Of a stretch of 64,000 nt of DNA, positions 43,909-51,506 are shown in pieces. The DNA comes from UBA7985 sp002690455 (GTDB lineage: Bacteria > Pseudomonadota > Alphaproteobacteria > UBA7985). Under the pieces are notes generated by a model. That model had not been told where the DNA came from, made no database searches, and worked only from the letters and a program-made list of their open reading frames with translations. The stretch spans positions 1 to 64,000 of the forward strand of contig CBFIIW010000016.1 in assembly GCA_965662775.1 (NCBI GenBank). The letters are read 5' to 3'. The translations under genes were made by a program, and so were the position numbers. How positions within the stretch are numbered: the first letter of the stretch is position 1; each line of letters starts with the position of its first letter.

Positions 43909-44018
43909 AGCCGGCGCCATTATAACCCCCGTCAGCCGTACCTCATCTGCGCTGGCCTATCACTGCACCCAAAATTACTGCATTCAAAGACAACGCACCA
44001 AGAGACCCAACCCAGATC

Positions 44019-44429
44019 ATGACCGATTACAAAGCCCTCTCCGAAATAGAATGGAAACACCGCCTGTCCGACGAGCAGTTTGAGGTTGCGCGCCGTCATG
44101 GCACGGAACGACCCTTTTCCTCACCGTTGAATGACAATAAGGCCGAAGGAAGCTACGCCTGCGCAGGATGTGGGCAGGTGCTGTTCAGTTCTGATGATAA
44201 ATACGATTCTGGCTCCGGATGGCCCTCGTTTACCCGGCCCATTGATGCCGAAGTTGTGGGTGAGACCACGGACCGGAGCTTTTTCATGACCCGCACAGAG
44301 ATTCACTGCGCGCGCTGTGAATCCCATTTGGGCCACGTGTTTCCGGACGGTCCTGCGCCGACAGGACTGCGTTACTGCATGAACGGCTGCGTCATGGACT
44401 TTCAAGCTGAAAACGACAGTGGCGGTTGA
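44019..44429 (+). CDS. msrB: Peptide-methionine (R)-S-oxide reductase
   Basis: Repairs methionine-R-sulfoxide. The 136-aa protein has two zinc CxxC pairs (CAGC near residue 47 and CARC near residue 97), the substrate motif SGSGWPSFTRP and the catalytic Cys in RYCMNGCVMDF. The conserved HCARCESHLGHVFPDGP block is complete. The length is normal for a cytosolic enzyme. Confidence 0.96.
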   Translation: MTDYKALSEIEWKHRLSDEQFEVARRHGTERPFSSPLNDNKAEGSYACAGCGQVLFSSDDKYDSGSGWPSFTRPIDAEVVGETTDRSFFMTRTEIHCARCESHLGHVFPDGPAPTGLRYCMNGCVMDFQAENDSGG

Positions 44430-44625
44430 GGACAACATTGGCGATCGACGCTGAACAGGAAAGGCGGACCGCCTGACGCCGTCTGCTTGGCGCCCCTTTG
44501 GTTTTCGTCAATCAAAGGTCGCCTGAAATATTGCATGATACAGAAAGCGTATCGGGGCAGACGATGGGGCCTGCGACCAGCGCCAGCTTTGGACAGGCTC
44601 TCCCCTTATTCCCTTGAGTTGAAGG

Positions 44626-44964
44626 TCAGGCTAGCCGCGTGCCATTTGGCACATCTTGATCCGGCGCCACCAGAACAACCTGATTTTCTGCATCGTGCAG
44701 GCCCAGCGTGAGAAACTCGCTCATAAATGGCCCAATCTGCTTAGCCGGGAAATTGACAACAGCGATGACCTGCCGGCCCACGAGGTCCTCGGGTCGATAG
44801 TGTCCGGTAATCTGGGCGCTTGATTTGCGTTCACCGACTTCCGGGCCGAAGTCGACCCAGAGCTTAATGGCCGGTCGACGGGCTTCGGGAAAGGGCTCTG
44901 CCCGGGTCACGGTGCCAACGCGGATATCGACCATCAAGAAGTCATCGAAATTGATTTCAGCCAT
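44626..44964 (-). CDS. csaA: tRNA-binding domain protein CsaA
   Basis: Small dimeric OB-fold protein of 112 aa, described as a secretion-related chaperone and tRNA binder. Family blocks: FLMVDIRVGTVTRAEPFPEARRPAIKLWVDFG at the N-terminus, then SSAQITGHYRPEDLVGRQVIAVVNFPAKQIGPFMSEFLTLG, the classic MetG-like substrate region. It is divergent from plsY, with 87 bp between starts. Confidence 0.92.
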   Translation of the reverse strand: MAEINFDDFLMVDIRVGTVTRAEPFPEARRPAIKLWVDFGPEVGERKSSAQITGHYRPEDLVGRQVIAVVNFPAKQIGPFMSEFLTLGLHDAENQVVLVAPDQDVPNGTRLA

Positions 44965-45051
44965 ATCGGGTCTGTTGCTCCTGCTCTCTTGTATGCCTCA
45001 GCTGCGAAAGGCTCTAAAACACTTTCAGAGACGAAAGCGAGGACAAAGCGC

Positions 45052-45711
45052 ATGATTTTGGAAAACGGTTCGCTCATCCCCTGGTTCCTGTCGGTGAGCG
45101 GGGGGTACTTGCTGGGTGCAGTCCCCTTTGGCCTCGTGCTGACCTGGCTGGCCGGATACGGGGATATTCGCAAGATCGGCTCTGGCAATATCGGGGCAAC
45201 AAATGTCTTGCGCACCGGCAACCGGTTGCTGGCCTTAGGGGTTCTGATTCTTGATGTGGGTAAGGGCGGACTGGCGGCGGCTTTGGCCTGGTGGTTTGTG
45301 GGTTGGGACGCGGGCGTGTTTGCTGGGACGGCGGCTTTTGTTGGTCATCTCTACCCCGTCTGGCTTGGCTTTCGCGGTGGCAAAGGCGTGGCAACGGGAT
45401 TGGGGACTTTCGCTGCTATATCCTGGCCAGTCTTCATCGGCATGGCTCTGGTATGGTTGGCGGCGGCGGCGCTGACGCGGCGTTCCTCGGCAGGGGCGCT
45501 GGGCGCATTTATGGCGCTGCCACTGCTCACCGCGGTGTTTGGTGGTCGGGCGACCGAGTCCGCGATCGCGGTGCCATATTGGTTCGTGATCCTCGGTTTC
45601 GCGCTGGCGGCTGTGGTCTGGTATAAACATCGCGCAAACGTCGCGCGCTTGATACAGGGGACGGAGCCGGCGATCAGCTTTAGCAGTGGCAGCGACGAAG
45701 CAGAATCTTAG
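45052..45711 (+). CDS. plsY: Acyl-phosphate:glycerol-3-phosphate acyltransferase
   Basis: Integral membrane enzyme that starts phospholipid synthesis by acylating glycerol 3-phosphate. The 219-aa protein has five hydrophobic helices and the three PlsY motifs: GSGNIGATNVLRTGN, HLYPVWLGFRGGKGVATGLG and a C-terminal region with HRANVARLIQGTE. The start at 45052 follows GAGGACAAAGCGC; the frame is open 63 bp further but without a ribosome binding site. Confidence 0.94.
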   Translation: MILENGSLIPWFLSVSGGYLLGAVPFGLVLTWLAGYGDIRKIGSGNIGATNVLRTGNRLLALGVLILDVGKGGLAAALAWWFVGWDAGVFAGTAAFVGHLYPVWLGFRGGKGVATGLGTFAAISWPVFIGMALVWLAAAALTRRSSAGALGAFMALPLLTAVFGGRATESAIAVPYWFVILGFALAAVVWYKHRANVARLIQGTEPAISFSSGSDEAES

Positions 45712-45735
45712 TCGTTGTGGGCTAAATGCTGAGAG

Positions 45736-46584
45736 TTAGGACTCTCCGGACAACGCGGCGTTACGCCGCTCGCCGGCCTCCATTGCTTCGGGGAAGAGTG
45801 CGGTGAGACCACGCTTCTCGTCCATGAGCACGTCCAAGGCTGCCTGTGTCACGCCGCCCGGGCTGGTTACACGTCGACGAAGCTCACCAGGGTCGATGCC
45901 CGCCTGGCGGTCGGCCAGGATGGCGGCGCCAAGGATAGTCTGTCGCGCTGCCATCTGCGCTTGCTCGGGGGACAGGCCGGCTCGTTCAACGGCAGTGGCC
46001 ATGCACTCCATCAGTAAGAAGACATAGGCCGGTCCACTCCCCGTAACGCCCACCAGTGCATCGATTTGGCTTTCGCGCTCGACCCACAAGCAAGGCCCAA
46101 CCGCAGAGAGCATGACTTCAGAAAGCGCAGCGAGCTCGGCGTCGACGACGTTGTTACGGAGCAGCAGGCTCAGGCCCTGACCTACAGCAGCGGGGGTGTT
46201 GGGCATGACGCGCACGATCGGTGTATGACTGCCAAACCAGCTTTCGTAGGATGCCATGCCGATGCCGGCAGCGATGGAAACGACGGATGCCCCTGCCTGT
46301 TGCACCAGTGGAACGTAATCGGGCACCACGTCAGCCATGAGTTGTGGCTTGACCGCAAGCATCAACATGCCGGGTTGAAGGGCGGCGGGGAGATCGCCAG
46401 GCTCAGTGACGCATCTGATCCCAGATCGGCCGGAACCTTGCCTGGCCAGCTGGGGATCAACGATGTAGACCGCATCGGGCCTTAGCCCGGCTGCGAGCCA
46501 GCCGTCGAGCAAAGCGCCGCCCATGTTGCCGCAGCCGGCGAGGATCAACGGGTGATCAGGAGAGAAGGTAGTGAGGTCTGTCAT
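45736..46584 (-). CDS. proC: Pyrroline-5-carboxylate reductase
   Basis: Last step of proline synthesis; NAD(P)H enzyme. The 282-aa protein shows the dinucleotide motif LAGCGNMGGALLDGWL, RVMPNTPAAVGQGLS, GSGPAYVFLLMECMATAVERAGLSPEQA, with the substrate and dimer contacts, and the C-terminal TSPGGVTQAALDVL. The start MTDLTTF was chosen over one 57 bp upstream. The stop is 24 bp from the plsY stop (convergent). Downstream of the ybjN-like gene on the same strand, separated by a repeat cluster. Confidence 0.94.
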   Translation of the reverse strand: MTDLTTFSPDHPLILAGCGNMGGALLDGWLAAGLRPDAVYIVDPQLARQGSGRSGIRCVTEPGDLPAALQPGMLMLAVKPQLMADVVPDYVPLVQQAGASVVSIAAGIGMASYESWFGSHTPIVRVMPNTPAAVGQGLSLLLRNNVVDAELAALSEVMLSAVGPCLWVERESQIDALVGVTGSGPAYVFLLMECMATAVERAGLSPEQAQMAARQTILGAAILADRQAGIDPGELRRRVTSPGGVTQAALDVLMDEKRGLTALFPEAMEAGERRNAALSGES

Positions 46585-46647
46585 CCGATAGTCATGCCAG
46601 AGGCGGTGGAGTACGGAAAGCCTGATCTTTTCATTCGCCAAGCAGAT

Positions 46648-46700
46648 GGTTGCGTGCTCGATTTGACGCCGCTTCGCGGCTTACAAATCTCTCCCGCGCA
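46648..46700. repeat. GCGAAGC-core palindrome, family C copy 2
   Basis: GGTTGCGTGCTCG, then GATTTG/CAAATC (46660-46689) around GCCGC-TTC-GCGGC. The core matches the copy at 32403 exactly. Confidence 0.85.
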
Positions 46701-46749
46701 GTCAAACGGATACGGCGGACGGTGTCCGCCGTGACGGTCTTTAGATCGG

Positions 46750-46806
46750 ATTGCGCGACGCTTGACCCCGCCGCGCGAAGCGCGGTCGGGGGCAAGTCGG
46801 CGCAAC
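46750..46806. repeat. GCGAAGC-core palindrome, family A copy 2
   Basis: Tip CCGCGC-GAA-GCGCGG, bulged T, then CCCCG/CGGGG and CTTG/CAAG with an A-G mismatch, ending with TTGCG/CGCAA. The tip's closing pair is C-G here and T-A in copy 1, a paired change. Confidence 0.85.
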
Positions 46807-46820
46807 CCTGTCGGTGGGAA

Positions 46821-46857
46821 GGTCCAGCGCTCAAAGCGAAGCGTTTTGAGCGTGACC
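46821..46857. repeat. GCGAAGC-core palindrome, family E
   Basis: GGTC/GACC outside and CGCTCAAA/TTTGAGCG (46828-46852) around the GCGAAGC mini-hairpin. Only one copy was seen. Confidence 0.75.
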
Positions 46858-46862
46858 ACAGC

Positions 46863-46916
46863 AGGTGCGCGGGGGAGGGCCGAAGGCCGCGAAGCGGCCA
46901 AGGCCCGAGCGCGCCA
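46863..46916. repeat. GCGAAGC-core palindrome, family D copy 2
   Basis: Core GGGCC-GAA-GGCCGC-GAA-GCGGCC-AA-GGCCC (46877-46906), ending GCGCGCC. It is in the same orientation as copy 1 and opposite to copy 3. Confidence 0.85.
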
Positions 46917-46976
46917 TAAATTGCGCAGGCATCGCCACCAATCGGAGTTGGATCTTGAACCGTACCGGGAGTGAGC

Positions 46977-47486
46977 TCAGGCCTCGCCCTGGGTCTCCAA
47001 CAGCGATGAGGCTAGCGCGTCTTGCGGGTCGCGGCCGCCCCAGATCACAAACTGGAAGGCCGGGTAGAAACGGTCGCACTCTCCGACCGCGACATCGACC
47101 AAATCCTCAATCTGCTCATGACTGACGCCGCCAATCCCACGAAGCAATAGCGTGTGGCGGAACATCAGGGAGGATTCTTCCTTTGAAAGCTCAAAGTGGC
47201 CTACCCAAAGCTTTGCGTTGACTTCGGCCAATAGAGTGTTGATTTCCGCGTTCAGCCGCAACGGCGCACGCATTTCCAGCATGCAGGTTGTATGCAACGC
47301 CTGAACGTCTTCCTGCCAGAAGCAGTGCAACTGATAGGTGGCCCATTGTCCCGGACAGGCGATTACCAGTTCCGCTTCGCTTGGGCGGGCAATGGTCCAG
47401 TCGCTTTCTCCGGAGAGCATGTCTTCCAGCGCGTCTATCGGATTCAGGATATCTTCGCGCGCGAAGTCCAAGCGTGAAAACGCCAT
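46977..47486 (-). CDS. YbjN domain-containing protein
   Basis: Soluble protein of 169 aa with a YbjN-type (sensory-transduction-like, T3S chaperone-like) fold; its role is unknown. The core is DWTIARPSEAELVIACPGQWATYQLHCFWQED, then LRLNAEINTLLAEVNAKLWVGHFELSKEESSLMFRHTLLL, with alternating strands, and a final helix EQIEDLVDVAVGECDRFYPAFQFVIWGG. The protein is acidic and lacks a signal. In Alphaproteobacteria this gene often neighbours proC, as it does here. Confidence 0.82.
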   Translation of the reverse strand: MAFSRLDFAREDILNPIDALEDMLSGESDWTIARPSEAELVIACPGQWATYQLHCFWQEDVQALHTTCMLEMRAPLRLNAEINTLLAEVNAKLWVGHFELSKEESSLMFRHTLLLRGIGGVSHEQIEDLVDVAVGECDRFYPAFQFVIWGGRDPQDALASSLLETQGEA

Positions 47487-47796
47487 CGAATAAGCTCCCC
47501 AACAGCCTTTTGATCAAACCGATCGGCACAGTTATCAACAGGTGTGGAAAGCGGTGGCGATTTTTTTTCGCTCTGGCCGCTGCCCGCCCATACCCGCGTT
47601 TCCCAATAGGCTGGCTTGCTGCAACTGATGGATCCTGTATCTCAAATCACCGAGTCGAAGTCCATACTAGACGCATAATAATTTGCGCACAGCCTCTGTG
47701 GAGTGTTCATGCTGAACTAGCGGTTTTTATCACAGGCGTGGGGATAAAGTGGGGAAGACCCGGGAAAACTCCCTGTATTTGGGGCTTTGCGGAGGG
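47487..47796. other. 310-bp intergenic region with DnaA-box-like sites
   Basis: It lies between the ubiK stop and the ybjN-like start, both on the minus strand. It contains TTATCAACA (47530-47538), a CTGTGGAGTG and a GGGATAAAGTGGGG, each one or two bases from a DnaA box, plus a T8 run. No gene is evident. The sites do not make an origin by themselves. Confidence 0.45.
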
Positions 47797-48048
47797 CTAC
47801 TGGTCCGCGAGATGTTTTTCCAGTTCTTCGAGGCGTTTCAGTAAGCGCTCATTTTCCTCGCGCGCTGCACGGGCCATATCCCGGACTACCTCGAACTCTT
47901 CCCGCGGGACGACGTCCATTTCTGCTATGGCTGCTTCTAGCCGCTGGCGGAACATAACCTCGACTTCGTCGCGAGCCCCGGCGAGCGTGCCCACTGCGCC
48001 GTTGGCGAGGCGCGCGAGGTCGTCAAAGAAACGGTACTGGTTCTGCAT
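47797..48048 (-). CDS. ubiK: UbiK/BMFP family ubiquinone accessory factor
   Basis: Small helical protein of 83 aa that, in E. coli, helps UbiJ in aerobic ubiquinone synthesis. It has an N-terminal segment FFDDLARLANGAVGTLAGARDEVEVMFRQRLE, a conserved VPREEFEVVRDMA and a C-terminal coiled coil (REENERLLKRLEELEKHL). The size and layout fit the membrane-fusogenic BMFP family. It is divergent from lgt. Confidence 0.9.
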   Translation of the reverse strand: MQNQYRFFDDLARLANGAVGTLAGARDEVEVMFRQRLEAAIAEMDVVPREEFEVVRDMARAAREENERLLKRLEELEKHLADQ

Positions 48049-48211
48049 ATCACTAGCTCCCGGTGGCTGCGGTTTGCTGTCAATGGTGAGGCACTGACGC
48101 TAAAGCGGCACTTCTGTTCTGCTGCATTATATAACGAAGATGCCTTCCGCTCGCCACAGCATGGACATAGAACAGGAGAGTACGCTGCCAATAGTTATAG
48201 AGTGAAGTCTC

Positions 48212-49141
48212 ATGCTTCCTGCCTTGCTTGCTGTCACGGTGCCTGACTTGGGGTTTAATCTGCCCTGGCTGGCCGAAGTCTCTTACCCCCAGATCGATCC
48301 AGTCCTGGTGAGCATCGGCCCAATCCCGATCCGTTGGTATTCGCTGGCCTATATCGCCGGGTTGGTGTTGGGCTATCTCTGGGTGCGGTCCAGCCTGCCA
48401 AGGACACAGACGATCACAGCAAAGGCGGTCGACGATCTGTTCCTATGGATCATCGTCGGCGTTGTCGCCGGGGGGCGGCTAGGGTCGGTCCTTTTCTACG
48501 GACTGCAGCGTGAGCCCGAGCGGTATCTGAGCGATCCTATAGCTTGGGTCTCTGTCTGGGATGGGGGCATGTCCTTCCACGGCGGCTTCGTTGGTGTGGT
48601 GCTTGCCGTCATTCTCTGGTCCCGCTTTAACCCAAAGAGCAACTACTGGGAAGTCAGCGACCTGCTCGCCATCTCTGCTCCTATCGGGTTGTTCTTCGGG
48701 CGCATCGCCAACTTCATCAACGCTGAACTTTATGGCCGACCGACCGAATTGCCATGGGCCATGCGCTTTCCGATTTACACCCGCGAGCGAGAAGTCGTCG
48801 CCTTCACTGAGCCCCGTCACCCCAGTCAACTCTATGAGGCAGCGCTTGAAGGCGTCGTTCTGTTCATCGCCCTCAACCTGCTGTGGCGAAACGCAGCACT
48901 CCGGGCGCGTCCGGGCCTAATCACCGGTGGGTTTATGGCCGGATACGGCCTGTTTCGCTTCCTTGTCGAATTTGTCCGCAAGCCTGACGACGGGCTGGAG
49001 GCAGGTATCCTTAAGTTTGGCGGCTTGGGAAACTTCACCACGGGGCAGGAACTGTCTGTGCCGATGATCATCATGGGTATCGCCCTGATCCTATGGCGTT
49101 GGAACGCTCCAGTCACCAGGACTGCACCAAAGGCTGACTGA
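48212..49141 (+). CDS. lgt: Prolipoprotein diacylglyceryl transferase
   Basis: Transfers diacylglyceryl from phosphatidylglycerol to the lipobox Cys of prolipoproteins in the inner membrane. The 309-aa protein has seven or so helices. It shows RWYSLAYIAGLVLGY, a GGRLGSVLFY loop, WDGGMSFHGGFVGVVLAV and the family signature GRIANFINAELYGRPTELPW (about residues 167-186), plus HPSQLYEA. It is followed by midA at 1 bp. Confidence 0.96.
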   Translation: MLPALLAVTVPDLGFNLPWLAEVSYPQIDPVLVSIGPIPIRWYSLAYIAGLVLGYLWVRSSLPRTQTITAKAVDDLFLWIIVGVVAGGRLGSVLFYGLQREPERYLSDPIAWVSVWDGGMSFHGGFVGVVLAVILWSRFNPKSNYWEVSDLLAISAPIGLFFGRIANFINAELYGRPTELPWAMRFPIYTREREVVAFTEPRHPSQLYEAALEGVVLFIALNLLWRNAALRARPGLITGGFMAGYGLFRFLVEFVRKPDDGLEAGILKFGGLGNFTTGQELSVPMIIMGIALILWRWNAPVTRTAPKAD

Positions 49142-49142
49142 C

Positions 49143-50342
49143 ATGACCGACACTCCACAGACAGGCGATAGCGGCACGCCGGCAATCGGCACAGGCCTCA
49201 CAGAAGAAGTCGGGCCAATGATCGATTTGATCCGACGCCAAATCCGGGCGACGGGACCGCTGACCATACCTGAATTCATGACGCTCGCACTGCAGCATCC
49301 CGAGCATGGTTACTACCGTCGCAGGCAAGCGATCGGCGCGACGGGTGATTTTGTCACCGCACCCGAAATGAGTCAGGTCTTTGGTGAGTTGCTCGGCCTG
49401 TGGCTGGTACAGCGTTGGATGGACCTTGGCCAGCCCCGCCCCGTGACGTTGGTCGAACTGGGTCCGGGGCGAGGCACGCTTATGGCTGATGCCTTGCGCG
49501 CAGCCAGCGCCATGCCGGGCTTCGTGTCGGCTGTTGATCTTGTTCTAGTAGAGACTAACCCCACCCTCCAAGCACAGCAGGCCGAGCGCCTCACTGTTTA
49601 TAACCCACGCTGGTTCGACGCACTGGGCGCGATCAAGCCAGAACACCCAACTCTTGTCCTCGGTAACGAATTCATCGATGTGCTGCCCACCGCGCAGTTT
49701 GCCGTGGTACAGGGCGCTTGGCGCGAACGTCTGGTTGCGGTTAATGAAGACGGCGCACTGAGCTTCGTCCTTGGTCAGCCTCAATCGCCCGTGCTGCCGC
49801 TGTTGCCCCCACCCACCGACGGCCAGTTTACCGAGCTGATGCCGTCTCTACCGGGGTTCTTCAAGGATTTGAGCGCCCTGCTGCGGCCCCATGGAGGCGC
49901 GGCACTATTCATCGATTACGCACACGACGACCGCGCGGCGGCCTGGAGCCTGCAGGCGGTCCGCGATCACCGGAAGGTTGACCCGTTGGCGACTCCTGGT
50001 TTGGCCGATCTGACCACGCTGGTTGATTTCGATGCTGTGTCTCGCTTTGCCCGTGGGGTTGGTTTGAGTGTGCCCAAGCCGGTTTCGCAGCGCGATTTTC
50101 TCCTGGTGCTCGGCGCTTGGCAGCGGTTCGAGGCGCTGGCAGAAGCCGCCCCTGATGATGCACCTGCACTCCTCCAGTCGCTCCAACGTCTGGTCGGCAA
50201 GACCCACATGGGTGAGCGGTTCAAAGCCTGGACCTGCTCGTTCCCGGAGACGCTTCCACCCCCGGCGGGCTTTCCTACAACAGAAGCTATCTCTGCTGAT
50301 GATACCGGCAGGCCCGACGGCGTAGGTTCCGGGGGGGGCTGA
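49143..50342 (+). CDS. SAM-dependent methyltransferase, MidA/NDUFAF7 family
   Basis: Class I methyltransferase of 399 aa. Homologues include human NDUFAF7, which methylates an arginine of complex I. Blocks: GPLTIPEFMTLALQHPEHGYY at the N-terminus, GATGDFVTAPEMSQVFGELLGLWLV, the SAM motif VTLVELGPGRGTLMADALRA, then LVLGNEFIDVLPTAQF and ALFIDYAH. The bacterial substrate is not established. It is 1 bp after lgt and 3 bp before the laccase-domain gene, forming an operon. Confidence 0.92.
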   Translation: MTDTPQTGDSGTPAIGTGLTEEVGPMIDLIRRQIRATGPLTIPEFMTLALQHPEHGYYRRRQAIGATGDFVTAPEMSQVFGELLGLWLVQRWMDLGQPRPVTLVELGPGRGTLMADALRAASAMPGFVSAVDLVLVETNPTLQAQQAERLTVYNPRWFDALGAIKPEHPTLVLGNEFIDVLPTAQFAVVQGAWRERLVAVNEDGALSFVLGQPQSPVLPLLPPPTDGQFTELMPSLPGFFKDLSALLRPHGGAALFIDYAHDDRAAAWSLQAVRDHRKVDPLATPGLADLTTLVDFDAVSRFARGVGLSVPKPVSQRDFLLVLGAWQRFEALAEAAPDDAPALLQSLQRLVGKTHMGERFKAWTCSFPETLPPPAGFPTTEAISADDTGRPDGVGSGGG

Positions 50343-50345
50343 GTC

Positions 50346-51254
50346 GTGGACAAAAAACCCGATCAGGAAAACGGATCCGAAGCAACGACCACCGTGACCG
50401 CACCCACCATGACCGCTGCCGCCGTGCAACCGCCCGAGCCGCAACCGCAACCATCGCGGCAGCCGTTGACCAAGCCGCAGCCGTCGCTGCAGCCACTTGT
50501 GGCGCCGCAGCTCTCGGCGTTGGCGTCTGTCCATCACGGGTTCTTTACCCGGAGTGGTGGCACCAGTTGGGGTCGCGGCGACCTCAATTGCGGCATTGCT
50601 GCTGATGATCACCCCGCGCACGTCGATGAGAACAGGTGTCGCGTTCAAGAAAAGCTATCGGCGCAGGCTCTGGTTACTCTCAACCAGTCACACTCGGCGA
50701 TCGTACACTGCCTGACAGCGATGCCGGACTGGCCGCGTGGACGAGGGCCTGTAGGCGATGGCCTGGTAACGTCGGTTCCTGGCTTGGCTCTGGGGGTGCT
50801 GTCAGCAGACTGCGGCCCACTGCTGGCCGTAGACCCTGTCGCCGGCGTAGTCGGTGCTGCACATTCGGGCTGGAAGGGTACGGCAGGCAATATCACGCGG
50901 GCACTAGTGGAGGCTATGGAAAGGCAGGGCGCGGCGCGGGACCGCATCGTAATGGCGCTTGGTCCCATGATTCGCCAGGAGAGTTACGAAGTTGGCCCCG
51001 AGTTCCCCGATCACTTTCGTACGGCCGTGGCCGATCATCATCGCTTTTTTCGTCCTGCCGACCGTGACGGTCACTTTCTGAGTGATATTGCCGGGATCAT
51101 CGCCACACAGGCGCAGGCCGAGGGGGTCGCTCAGTTCGTGGATATCGGCGGAGATACCTACGCCGACGAGGATCGGTTTTTCTCTGCCCGTCGGAGCGCC
51201 CATCGACGAGAGCCGGACTTTGGCCGTCTGATCTCTGCGATTGCGTTGGACTGA
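50346..51254 (+). CDS. pgeF: PgeF/YfiH laccase-domain protein (purine nucleoside phosphorylase-like)
   Basis: Multicopper-oxidase-like fold enzyme of the YfiH/FAMIN family, reported as a peptidoglycan-editing factor and a purine nucleoside phosphorylase/adenosine deaminase. The zinc/catalytic residues are in ADCGPLLAVDP (Cys) and AAHSGWKGT (His), with an earlier His in QSHSAIVHC. The first 55 residues are a Pro/Gln-rich low-complexity extension, EPQPQPSRQPLTKPQPSLQP, before the domain begins at SVHHGFFTRSGG. The start is a GTG. A later start near the domain is possible. Confidence 0.88.
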   Translation: MDKKPDQENGSEATTTVTAPTMTAAAVQPPEPQPQPSRQPLTKPQPSLQPLVAPQLSALASVHHGFFTRSGGTSWGRGDLNCGIAADDHPAHVDENRCRVQEKLSAQALVTLNQSHSAIVHCLTAMPDWPRGRGPVGDGLVTSVPGLALGVLSADCGPLLAVDPVAGVVGAAHSGWKGTAGNITRALVEAMERQGAARDRIVMALGPMIRQESYEVGPEFPDHFRTAVADHHRFFRPADRDGHFLSDIAGIIATQAQAEGVAQFVDIGGDTYADEDRFFSARRSAHRREPDFGRLISAIALD

Positions 51255-51506
51255 CGCCCCCGTCCAGCTCGTGCACGCGGCAGGTCCACATCAGTCGGCC
51301 GCGCGATCCGCTCGTCCGTCCCTCATTCTTATCTGTTCGTGCGTCTGCAAGATTCGCATGCCCGCTTTCGTTCTCATAAGCTGTCGCTTGCGTTGACCCG
51401 GTACCATCGTGTGGTCTAAAGCACGGGAACAATACACTTTCTTGGTGCCAGATGTCGTCCGCAGTGTTCCTGTGCGGCGAGCTTTCTCGGAGCCGGAGCA
51501 AAAGCG

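Larger units (their letters stand above)
46585..46976. other. Repeat-rich intergenic region between ybjN-like gene and proC
   Basis: Nearly 400 bp that are mostly palindromes: four GCGAAGC-core elements of families C, A, E and D follow one another at roughly 50-bp intervals. No gene is evident. Any proC promoter must lie between the last element and the proC start. Confidence 0.75.

Noticed and set aside
32237..46916. Interpreting the GCGAAGC palindromes as ordinary terminators
   Set aside because: They lack U-tracts, occur in both orientations relative to genes and share sequence across loci, unlike the true terminators in this window.
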